From Micromussa lordhowensis (lineage: Eukaryota; Cnidaria; Anthozoa; Scleractinia; Lobophylliidae): a DNA stretch of 64,000 nucleotides. The position numbers and the translations under genes were made by a program. This document shows, in pieces, positions 22,044 to 33,900 of the stretch; within the stretch, counting starts at the first letter, position 1, and each line of letters starts with the position of its first letter. The notes under the pieces were generated by a model that saw only the letters and a list, made by a program, of their open reading frames with translations, searched no databases and was not told the origin of the DNA. The stretch is taken from contig OZ026607.1 in the NCBI GenBank assembly GCA_964020085.1, forward strand, positions 18,934,606 through 18,998,605, read 5' to 3'.

Positions 22044-24926
22044 GTTGGTGTAACATAAGGATACTGGGTTGTCTATAGCTGACCGGAAGTAGCAACCCGG
22101 CTATGAATCATTCGTTTAGTTACCAAGCTATGAACTATATCATCTTAAGCCCTTTCTATTTAGCCACTCACTGGTTTCATGAAGGAATCAACTTTTGGTT
22201 CTCTGAATACAGGTTGGATAGAATTACATGTATTCGACAAATAACTCATGTTAGATTGATTTTCTCCGCCAGATCTGTAATGTACTGTTATTGGATCATG
22301 TGCACTAAAGTCATCCGTGGTTGAGTGTCGATCTATACCTTTGATCAACATTTTGATTCATACTTGATCAACGTCCCGATCAATACACTGTCAACACTCG
22401 ACTGACACTTGATCAATAGTCAGTTGAAACACTGTAGTCGGCCAAGTGTCAACCAACTCATATGCATCAATCAAAAATTAGTCAACAGTCGGTTGACAGT
22501 CCACCGAGATTTCAATCAGGTTTCTATCAAGTGTCAACCAAGGTGACGATGGAGTGTCGATCGAGTACTGATCAAGTGTTGATCAAGGCTCAATCAAGGG
22601 TACTGATCGAGGGTATCGATCGTCACTCGACTGCAGATGCCTTTAGTACACATGATTCCTGTTACTTAGTATTGCTACTTCTCGATTATTTTGTGATGCC
22701 TGTCTCAAAAAACTCAATTTCCTCTGCAAAGCTAAGAAAGTTCCTGGCTCACTAAGTCTCCAAAATAACATGTAAATACATGTGCTTATCAAAAGTGCTC
22801 TCTCCTCCGCAGAGGTTCAAACGTTCGTTATATAAATCCGCTGTACAAAGTGTTTGCAGGCGCAAAGTCGAATGTATCAACCAGGCGCCGAACCTCTGCC
22901 AAATGTATGTCGATTTCTCGTACATCCTTGTCGTTTTCTCGTACATCGATAAATTTCTCAGCTTTGGCTTCATTTGACAGCTTGAAACTCACAGAAACTC
23001 ATTGCTAATTATGTCGCTACAGTTTGCATTAGTTTTTTTGCGATCTAATTCATATTTTCCAAGAAAAGAAGCAAAACTGGTTTACTTTAAAGGCCCCCCT
23101 GAAACCCGTGAGGGGTAGTCTTGCATGTCCTCTTTTTCTCTAGTTGGAAAAACAATAATATGGCGAACGATCCAGATCAGCTGGACTGTCCTCTAACTTG
23201 CAATTTATATATCTTGTATTTAATTTTTTCCTATTATTTGCAAACGTTGAATTTAGAGCTTCTGTAAAAATCCCATTAATAAAACAAAGTAAACAAAAGG
23301 ATAAGCTTTGTTTGGTTCTCACCACTGAAATATTGTTATCTACATCTACATGTACATGTACATCTATATAATTATGTAATCTGCAAAGGGATTTACCCAT
23401 CACCGCAGATGTAAAAGAGAAAAAAATACTGTACTTTCCTTTAATCAAAATTAATGTTGCTAAGATTAAGCTCAATTTAAGACTTGAGCTTCGATTTCAC
23501 AATGATATCACAAAGAACTGAATAGCTCGGCGAACTGAACAATTATTGTTCAGTTCGCCGAGCAGACAAACGTTTAAAAAACTTTGATAATTCGTTTTTA
23601 CCAGCTGGGTTGATAATGTGAATTGGCCACTGTAAAGAGATTCGGAAGCTAACGTTTCGAGCGTTAGCCCTTCGTCCAAATGCTCCAACAAGGTACACAA
23701 GCCACCCCTGCATGTAGCCCACAGAAAATTGCCTCCCCCAGATGGTGGCCATCTTGGGCGTGGTATCTGGCAGAGGCTCCCGCGCTTTCTGCCATCGCCG
23801 GTAACCCTGTGCCTGCACTTACATTACTCAGCGGATCCTTCCAACTCGAAAAAAAACCGTTGAGCCTCTGTGGAGGAGAGAGTCAAAAGTGTTGATGCAG
23901 ATTACACAATATTAAGTTGAACTTCATAGGATAGAAAAGGAAATAGCATTCTATTTGTTGCACTAGATAAATGTCTGCCAGTTTGTAGAGGAACATGGTT
24001 CACTGGATCAACTTCACTGGACATGTGGCAGCCTCTCAGTGAGGAGGACAGTGATCAGATAGAGTTATCACACCAGACAATTTGGAGGTCTTTGGTGAGT
24101 CAGTCAGCTTTATTCTCGTGGTAAGGTTAAGTCTGGATATGAGCCATGTGGCCCATCAGCCGGGCACTTTTCTCTGGTTTCTGCAGTGCGAAGTGACTAC
24201 AGTCCATCGCAGGACTACCGGCCCAGCATTAAATTTGCTGCTACCCAGTATACCTGTATGAAGAGAAGCACTATGAGAGTAAAATTAATATAAATTAAAA
24301 TTCAAAATGTTGTGGGGAAAAATGTGTTTCATTCATTTGAAACCTTTCCACATTTACAATTTCTTACTTTGAGAAAGAAAAAGAAAAGAAAAAGAGAAAC
24401 TTCACAAACATGCTCCAGGGCCCAAGTACTGTAAGTAATACAATGGACTAATATTTTGTCAATAAAGGAGTTGCTTCTAGTTGTTTTCAAACTGTGTCAA
24501 TGCAGTTTAGAACAGCGTGTACATCGAGTAAGTCAGTGACAGACTGTATACTAAAACTTGACTAAGTAACTAAGGTTGACTGAATTAATCTTTCACCTTT
24601 TTAAAAGGGTTTAACTGTTGGACCAGTTCAAAACGATATGGGTCTTTCTCAACAACAAGGTAAGATTTTGTGCTTATCACTGAAATAATTATGACTGTTA
24701 TGCTCTTGATCTACGTGTAGTTGTCCAACTCCTGTTCATTCCCATAGTTCACGTTGCCAGGCACCAACCAATAGCGTAGCTCCATCTTTCTGTATATAAA
24801 CCACACACAACCAACAATTCCTTGATTCGCTACGACGAAGGGCTAACGCTCGAAATGTCAGCTTCCGAATCTCTTTACGGTGGCCAATTCACATTATCAA
24901 CCCAGTTGATAAAACCTTGTAATACT

Positions 24927-24960
<34 letters not shown>

Positions 24961-24985
24961 CTGCCCCCTGATGTTGATTCATGCC

Positions 24986-25020
<35 letters not shown>

Positions 25021-25021
25021 C

Positions 25022-25071
<50 letters not shown>

Positions 25072-28000
25072 GTTGGCTGGTTGATTGATTGATTTTTTTT
25101 ATTGTTTGTCTGTTTGTTTAGGATTAGGATTAGGCCAACTCAAATTAAAAGGTTTTTATGTGGAGTGGAAAGACATAGCAGATGTATGGCTTTACTGGAA
25201 TGATGTGAAATCACGAATAATTAGGAATGTTGGGGAAAAGATTGGATTCTCTTCAGGTATAATTCTGCAATGCCATATTGCAAAAATCACTCACACAGTT
25301 ATGCCGGTAAATGCAAATAGTGTACATTGTACATAAACATTATTCTGGACATTAAAAATTTGGACAATTTATTTCAGACATTTACAGTATCACTACTCTG
25401 AGCAAGGCCACTTAAGCAAATCCTTTGCAAACTGACCACTGGCATTTTAAAATTTTTAAAATATTTACTAATCAAAATGAACACAAATCTTTTGCCTCTG
25501 TAATGTACAGCTTGATTACATAGATAATTTGTTGGAAAACTATTGTTAACCTCCACAATTTTTATTTGCAAAATTTGTAGAACATTTTGATGGGTGGCCT
25601 GGTTAGAGTGGTCGCCCTGTTAAGTAATATTTGGAAACTTTTTATCTCACTTAAGACAAATTTCAGACGAACCTTTCTGACACTGCTGAAACATTTACGC
25701 CTACAAAACACCTTTTAGACTGAAATAACAATTTTAACAGTGTTTTGCTGTACCCTCAATGTTTTACAAATAGAAAATGAGAACAATTGTATCAATAATA
25801 CATGTAAGAAAAATTCTTTCAAGCCATTACATATCTCAAGCAGTGTCTCAACTAGAGTTCACTCCTTAAAGGAAACTACAGTAGCAGCATTGGAGCTATT
25901 TAAGAGTTTTAAATACTATACTGCATTGTAATATTTCAGACCCTTAAAATTTCAAATGCTTAAAATATTTTGCCTTCCTTGTTTCGGGTCCAGCTACCCA
26001 GCTTCATCGCGGTTATCATACAGATGCCAGCCCTGATGACCGACCTCCAGATATCTCTCACTTGGTTTTCGTTGTTCATGGGATTGGACAGCTTCTACAC
26101 ATGAGCAGTATTGTCAAGAGCAGTGCAGAGTACGTTTACCTGAAATTCACACTAAAATAATTTGTGCCAAATAGTAACCTGATTTTTTTGCCAAATCTAG
26201 TTCATCTTATACTAGCTCAGGCCTAGTGGTTAATAAGATCCTGCTGGTAGAAATTTGCCATGTGATTATAATAATACCCCAAAGCATGAAAACCTGTTTA
26301 GCCAAGTAACATCAAACAGGTTCTTACATGTATATACAGTTAAATAATTTATGATAAACATTTTAACCAAGGAGTGTGACTTTAAGATTGCAAACTTGTA
26401 TCGTAAGAAATACATGTACATACACATAATACAATTTTTACGATAACGGCAGAAATTCTTGCACGCTCATTGGCTAATTTTTATCATCAATATGTGGACA
26501 GACTTATGAATTTGAAATTCGTGCGACGTGTCAGCGAGCGAGAGCAGACAATTCGACCATTTGTTATCGTAAAAAACAAATTGATGTCAGTTTACAATGA
26601 ATGATGTCAGTTTACAATGAATTTCGTCATCACATTGTCAAAGTAGTCTGCGGATCCACTCGGCTATCGCCTCGTGGATCCACAACTACTTTGATAATGT
26701 GATGAAGAAATTTATGATCAATAACAGGACAGACACATGAAAAACTGACGTCAATTTGTTAAAGTGGTACTTCGACCAAAAAAACAATTTTTTTTTCCTT
26801 TGGATTTCAAAACTATGTTAACTAAACACTTACTGACCCAAGTCTTAAGTTCTGATTTTAAAAAGACACCTGTTTATTTTAACTGGAATTTTCTTATTTA
26901 TTGGTCCGTCATTACTAACTTTAAAATCTTGAGAGAGCTGGGTCGAGGAGAAAATGATGCCAAAGACTCACTAGTTTAAGAATGCAATGCGTGTGCACGC
27001 GGCTGAATAAATATGCAGCACGGGAGTTTCGGGTTTTCAGACTGTCTTTTAAACCCGTGTTTTGCATATTTAATAAATTGCGTTTACACGCTGAAATGTT
27101 AAGCTAGTGAGTAAATGACGTCATTTTCTCTAGATCCAACCCTCTGATGTCCTATCGGTCAGTTTTGAACGTGAGTAATGGCGGACCGTCAAATCCAAAA
27201 CTTACACTCGAAACAAACACCCTTCGGATAAAACTCAAAGCTCAAAAGTTTGTCAGTTGGGTGTTAAGCGAACACGCTTTCAAAATCGGAAGGAAAAAAG
27301 GAAATGATTTTTTGATCATAGTACCACTTTAAACTGCATATTTATTTTAAGGATCAGACCCAAGTTTATTTATTTTTCTGATTTTCAACAGCTAAATTGC
27401 CTTTTAAACTTTTCCAAAATGCAAGAACATATTTTGCCAGGCTTCAAATAGTGTACATGTTGTACATTGTAGGTCAAAATGAAATTCAGGTTCAAATGAT
27501 ATTAACCTAGTTTGAGTCTCAATTTTCTTTGTCTTCTAACCCTAATATTATTATTCATGATCCATCAATAATTAGGGTTAATAGACAAAGGAATTTCATT
27601 TCAACCTGAATTTCATTTTGACCTGCAACATAAATGGTGTAGGTTCTTACGTGTGGTTTTTACTGTACATGTAATACAAGGCTGGAAGACATCTCGGCAA
27701 AAACAGCCAGAACAACTAGTTAAGTAAGAATTAAGCTTCATTCATCAAGCAATCAGCCGGACCCTAATTAATTAAAGCCACTTTGATTATTTTCAAAACT
27801 ATGCAGTATGGACATCATCCCCAGTAAGATGCTTTCATTGTAGGTGCCCCCCCCCCCCCCCTGAAATTTAGGAATTTTTCCCTTGTAGCAATTTCTTTTA
27901 TACAGCTGTTAGGGGAGGAAGGGAAGGTGTTTCATGGTGAAATGTCAAGTGTTTTTCAGAACATAACAAAGAATATTCCATTGTGTGATGTTCCTAACAT

Positions 28001-30919
28001 CAGTCCAGCCTCTACTCTAATAGCACAGCATGCTTCTTAAGGGAAACAACGCCGGTATCTTGTTTGATGATTTGAATAATCTCAGATCAATGGTTTACTT
28101 GCTAACATTTTTATCATTCTATTGCCAGCCTTCGTCGGGGTGCAGCTACAGTGCTAAGCAAACAGTTTCCTGATGGTCCTTGCAACCAGAGAGTTGAGTT
28201 CATTCCTGTGGAATGGCGATCATCACTTAAATTGGACGAAGGTGATCATTCTGGATTGATTATTAATTACTCTGTAATGTTTTGAATAGCGAGCCTTGCA
28301 GTTGAAATCTTTCAAGGTTTCTAAGAGCTCAGTACATAAGGCAAATATTTCATGCAATATTTTCTTTAAGATTGGTGGTGGCAAGAGTCTATTCATAAAA
28401 GAAAAACAGACACACATACAAGCTTATTTATCTCACTAATGACATTCCTTGCCCGCCCAAGTATGTAAATAATTGAGAGTATGAGAAAAGATGACTGTAT
28501 AATGTAATGTTAATGTATGAACACAAGGGCCACTGAGAAATGTTTTTAAGCCATCTGATTTCGTCTAAATACTATTGGGGCAGAAACTATTGGGGCGGAC
28601 AATAATTCGTGCCCGCTCCCAAGACAATATCACATTCTCTTAAAGAAACACTAACTTTCTTAGCATTTTTCAACATTCTGCACATGCTTTTATCTTAAAA
28701 TTTATGCGAATTTTCGGTTATATTTAAATTTCTCTTGCTTTTATTCTTCATAAGTTTTTTATCCGTTGAAGACAGCAGTTCAGTCTGTCGAAAGCTCATA
28801 GTCTTTTTAAAACGTTTTACCAGAGAACGCTTGTACTTATTTCTTATCATGAATCCCGGTAACGGATCTTCAATATTTTTACTGAACATAATAGTTTTAT
28901 ACTTGGATAGAAAAACATCGAAGAGATACTAATAAACCATAAAGGAACAAGGATCGTTATTCACACCGATTACAAACAACTTCAACAAATAAAATCCCCA
29001 ATGATCTATCTGCCCCCCAACTGAGTAACTTCTTTGTAAAATTCAATGCTACCAATATAAATTACAATCTTAGGAATATCGAGACTGATCTAGCACTTCC
29101 AAGGCCATACACAAATTTTCTGAAGCGCAGCTTTAGATATAGTGGTGCAATGCTCTGGAGCAATCTTTCCTATGAGGCAAAGACCGCACAATCGCTTGCG
29201 GATTTCAAACATAAACTTGCCTCCTCGCCTTCCATGCCTTCTACTGGATCGCACTGATTCCATGTAATATGTATATAAATATATTTATTTTTAATTAATC
29301 CTCCATACATACATAACTTATTCTAACGTGTTTACCTACGCCCCACCTGGAAACCAGCTTTTGTTGTGTGTGTCTAGCGTAGTTAAATAAAGTTGTATCA
29401 TCTATCATCAACAAACTTGACATTTAGAAATCATCAGAAATTTAGGCTAAACTTTTCAAGATGCACAAACCATGACGGATTTCTCGCATTTCACAGTTCC
29501 CATAGCTGCTGAAGTGATTAGTAACAGCTGTTTTCCCTTTATTCAAGGTACTATTGATTGCATAACACCATCATCAGTGTCAGGTCTGAGGAAAGTTCTT
29601 AACACAAGTATGATGGACCTTATGTACTACACAAGTCCCTTTTACAGATATGAGGTAAATGTTTATCCCAAAGCATTTCAAACTTGAAAACAACCTGTTT
29701 GTACCAATTTGTACACTTTCAATGGATGCAAAGGGGTAGAAATTCATGTAAATGTATAAGGGCTGTCAATAAGGGCTGTTACTCGTGGCACCTGTTGTGG
29801 CTGAGTATGTTAAATGGGCCCCTGATGTTATGGATTAACTTGCTGGTTGCTGAAGATAAAATTATCCCATCAAGTAAGAGGTCTGTTATGGTTCAGGTGA
29901 ATAGCCCTGTATACACGTAGAGCTTTATTCACATTATTGCAGTCTAAGAAGTACTGTTCATCTGTAACTCATAGAGGTCTGCTATAACTGTAGGATTGTT
30001 TTCCACTGCTCTCTCAAGTCCTGTTCCTGAAGGTCGTCTCCTTAGGGGATGGGCACGAGTTTCCAAAACGACAGCTGGTAGTCAAACCTACCATAACTGT
30101 TGTCTTTTGAAAAGATTGTGTTTCGTAATCAATCGAGAACAGTCATTTAAATGTTGTATTTTCTGTTGCAGATTATTGATGGCGTAAGGGATGAAATGAT
30201 TCATTTGCACACCAAATTCTGCTCCAGAAATCCTTCCTTTCTGGAACAAAATGGCAAAGTTTCCATCGTAGCCCACTCTCTAGGAAGTGTGATTGCGTAT
30301 GACATTTTAACGCTCTGGGACATTGAACTGAGACACCTCTCCCAGGATGCAACAGAAAGCACTGGGTTTCTTACCGAGAGCTTCCAGTACTTGCGGTCTG
30401 TCAGTGGCAGAGCAGGTCATGAGCAGACAGAGGCTGGGTCAGAGAGTAACCTGAAGAAGAACGTGAGAGTGCAACTGGCAAAGGCTCGGAGCGAGGTCAT
30501 GCGACTTGAAGCTAGAGTTGTGAGTGAAGTAGAACATGGAAAACACGGAGCTGACAAAACTTCGAAGGACTGTCCTTTTGCACTGCCATTCAAGGTAAGA
30601 GACAGCTTTACAGTCCTTCAAATATATACTAGGGACCTTAAGCAACGACGACGGCGACGCCAAGGACGACGCCTAGAAAAAAATCAATTTACATTTTACC
30701 GTCGAATTTCGCACATGCCTAGATCTGTTCAGTACGTCTATCGGTCTCAGAACTTGCTCACGCTTAATATGCAATGCCAGCGTACAATTCCAAAGGAAAA
30801 TACGAAAAATAAACCGCCGTCATTTCACGGTGTCGTTTTACAGAGGACAGCTAAGAAAATGTACCAAGAATTCTAACGCACGTGCACAGCTATTGTTCTG
30901 GCCCCAGTTGTTCAAAGGC

Positions 30920-30954
<35 letters not shown>

Positions 30955-33900
30955 GTGGATAGCGTGGTTTGTTCTGTTAACACTTATCTGTTTTGTGGCG
31001 TTCTCGTTCTCGTTGCAATTGCCGTCGTGGTTTGCTGAAGGTCCGTACTGTCTTGTTCACACTGAAGCTTGAGTGTGATTGAAAGCCTAAGAGTGATACG
31101 AGGTGCTTTTTGTGTGGGCCAAATGATCTGTTCAGCCAGAGCTTCTTAATTCCAGTGGGAGGATTTCCACATTAAAATGTCGTTGATGCTCGTCGTCTCG
31201 AGGATTCTGGTCTCTCCTAATGTTTTCATGATGAAATACCACATTTCTTAGCTGATCTCCTTTGGGGGTTTAATTCAAATTTTCTGATAAACATCCCCAA
31301 CCTTTTCATAAACCTTCTGGGCTCTTCATGAGTCATGCTCTCCATATAAGTGTGACTCAACTATGATTACTTCTACTTCTCCCTGGATGTGATTTTGATC
31401 CATCGTAGATCGCTCTGGTACGTATGAGATGTTTTAGGTTTCTGTAAGTTAGTCCGGCGGAAGTTTCCATAACTCGTAACGTGGACATTTGACGTTCACG
31501 TTACATTTCTTAGATTATTCCGAGCAGTATGAATTGCATACCTCTGTACCATGTTAGTTCTCGTCAACCTCAGGGCTCAGTTATATATTTGTTTGACCTT
31601 TAGGTGGAAACCTTATTCTGCGTGGGATCACCGCTGGCGGTATTTCTCGCATTACGAGGACTCAGACCGCAAGATGACGTAGAAGACCATGTGTTACCAA
31701 AGTCTGTTTGTAATCGTCTGGTGAATATTTATCATCCAGCTGACCCTGTGGTAAGACAAAATGCTTTGACGCAGTACTGTTTATTATGCTGTACAAGTTA
31801 CAGATGGTGCAAACTTTTAAGACTATGAATGAAACTTTAGTGTGTGACCATTTAAATGAAAGCTATTGAGCAATACGTTCATGTGGTACCGTTTATTTTG
31901 CTGTACAAGATGGTTATAACTTTTTAGTGTGTGGATGAAAGCCTAGTGTGTGACCATTCAAATGAAAGTTATTGAGCAGTACTTTCATGTGGTACTGTTT
32001 ATTATGCTGTACAAGGTGGTTCTAACTTTTTAGTCTGTGAATGAAACCCTAGTGTGTGACCATTCAAATGAAAGCTATTGAGCAGTACTTTCATGTGGTA
32101 CTGTTTATTATGCTGTACAAGGTGATTCTGTGGATGAAACCCTAGTGAATGACCATTCAAATGAAAGCTATTGAGCAGTACTTTCATACGGTACTGTTTA
32201 TTGTGCTGTACAAGGTAGTTCTAACTTTCCGTACGTGTTAAACTTGTTTTGCTTCTTCCTATTGTCCAGGCTTATCGCATAGAGCCGCTTATCAGTGGAG
32301 AATACGCCAACATCCCTCCAGTGCAGCTGCATCGCTTTGACAGCAAGCAGTCGGGTTACTCCGAAGCCAAGCCGAATAAGACCGGTGCGGCTGGTAAGTG
32401 GGGAGGTCTGTTCGCATCGTATCGAGTCGGCTTCTCCAAGCAGAAAGCAGACGAAGAGACCAGCGACAGGCCATCGAGTCCAAACAGTGACGAGAATACA
32501 GAGGAAGAGGAGGTTGTGATTGTACACAACGCCGCTTCTGCGGAGAGCGCAACAGGTAGGATTTGGTTTTTAAAAAACGATTATTCAAAAAACGTCGCGA
32601 ACCTTGCTAGAAATCTTAATCATTCTTGTGTTTTGTCTCCGGATGGAGCGGTCTGGGTTCGAGCCCTGGCAGATCAGAGGTCATTGAGTTGGGTTCTTGG
32701 GCAAGACACTTTACTCTCACTCCACCCAGGGGTGTAAATGGTTACGAGTGAACTGTTACCAGGGCAACCTGAGGAAACCGGAACGTTACTTTTGCTGTAA
32801 GGTCTACGGGCACATATACAAAGATGGAAACATGGAAAAGTGTGTGCAAATAAAGTACGGCACTTATTGTGTCAACCCTTCAAATCCCAGGAGTGATTAA
32901 ACTGTCATTTCTCCTTTAAACACCAATGTGTTCAAAATCATCAGCTTAGTGATACTGTTTTGATCTACCACCAAATTCTTAGGGCTGATATTAAAAGAAC
33001 TGTATGGCTGTCAGTAAGAAGAATTAAGACTTTGATCTTAGGACTGAAAGGATCTTTACCCATGCATGTTGTTTTTCAATTTGTGTTAGTTAACGACGCA
33101 TGCGCTGAAGGTCATACCGTTACAGACGGGAGCCCTTCCGCTTCATCCAAGAGAAGCGGATGGATAGCCAGCCTCTTTGGATCTTCCAAGCCGTCTACGT
33201 CAAGTAACTCGAGTCAAGAGTCTGAAGAAATGTCGGAAACTGATGGAGGAGCTAAGAAAGAGGAACAAGCAAAAAAGGAGGAACATATCACAGTCCCGGC
33301 AAAAGGTACGTTAAATGGTATGCGTGAGAATCACGTTAGTTGCTTATTAAAGTGCCCATATCGTCAAATTTTTTATTTTCTTATCTGATTCTATATATCA
33401 CCCTATGAACTTCTGCGAAAGAAAAATTCGATTTGGATAAAATGCAATCTTTTTTAGAAGTTTTAAAATCGTTCAAATTTGCCGCCATTTTGGTCCACCA
33501 TTCGCACCAGTCTTCCCTTCGTTTTGAATGAGTTGTGACGTAGATTAAGGAACACGTGACTTCAGGCTTGACTCATCTCGCTTGTTTTACCTCTGTAAAT
33601 GTAAGTTAGTGGCTCATACAAAATGCTGGAAAGGAGCATTTTGCATGGACTACGAAGCTAAATTTATAGAGGTAAAACAAGTGGGATAAGTCAAGCCTGA
33701 ACTCACACGTTCCTGAATCTACGTCACAATTCTGAGCATGTCGATGCTGTGATCAGCGGCACGGGTCGACCGCAAGAAAATAGGATTTTCAGGTTTTTAA
33801 AACTTCATTAAAAGATCGCTTTTTTTCCAAATCGAAAATTTTTTTCGCAGAAGTTCATAGCATGAAACATAGAATCAGATGGGAAAATAAAAATTTTGGT

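Larger units (their letters stand above)
22798..23882. mobile_element. 1,085-bp DNA transposon with 9-bp target duplication, copy 1
   Basis: The termini CTCTCTCCTCCGCAGAGG and their inverse (CCTCTGTGGAGGAGAGAG) are flanked by identical 9-mers TCAAAAGTG at 22789-22797 and 23883-23891. A second, opposite-oriented copy lies at 54480-55586. No transposase is recognisable. A 9-bp duplication is typical of Mutator-like elements and is also reported for some Merlin-like elements; the terminal sequence alone does not decide. Compared with copy 2, this copy carries a piece of Penelope LTR-like sequence (about 23570-23690) and an inverted duplication at 23525-23563. Confidence 0.8.
22044..23990. other. 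DDHD intron 1
   Basis: Holds an inverted-repeat element rich in TTGATCAA words (about 22283-22668) and the complete 1,085-bp transposon of the 9-bp-duplication family (22798-23882). The acceptor is TTTGTAGAG|GA. Confidence 0.8.

Noticed and set aside
22103..22755. Intron 1 ORFs on both strands
   Set aside because: They are composed of the TTGATCAA word field and show no domain.
30595..30876. Extension of exon 8 in the same frame
   Set aside because: The frame reads through a strong GTAAGA donor into a miniature element; family comparison places the exon end at 30594.
32656..32700. Possible tRNA gene because of GGTTCGAGCCC
   Set aside because: Only a B-box is present; the context is a SINE and no cloverleaf can be drawn.
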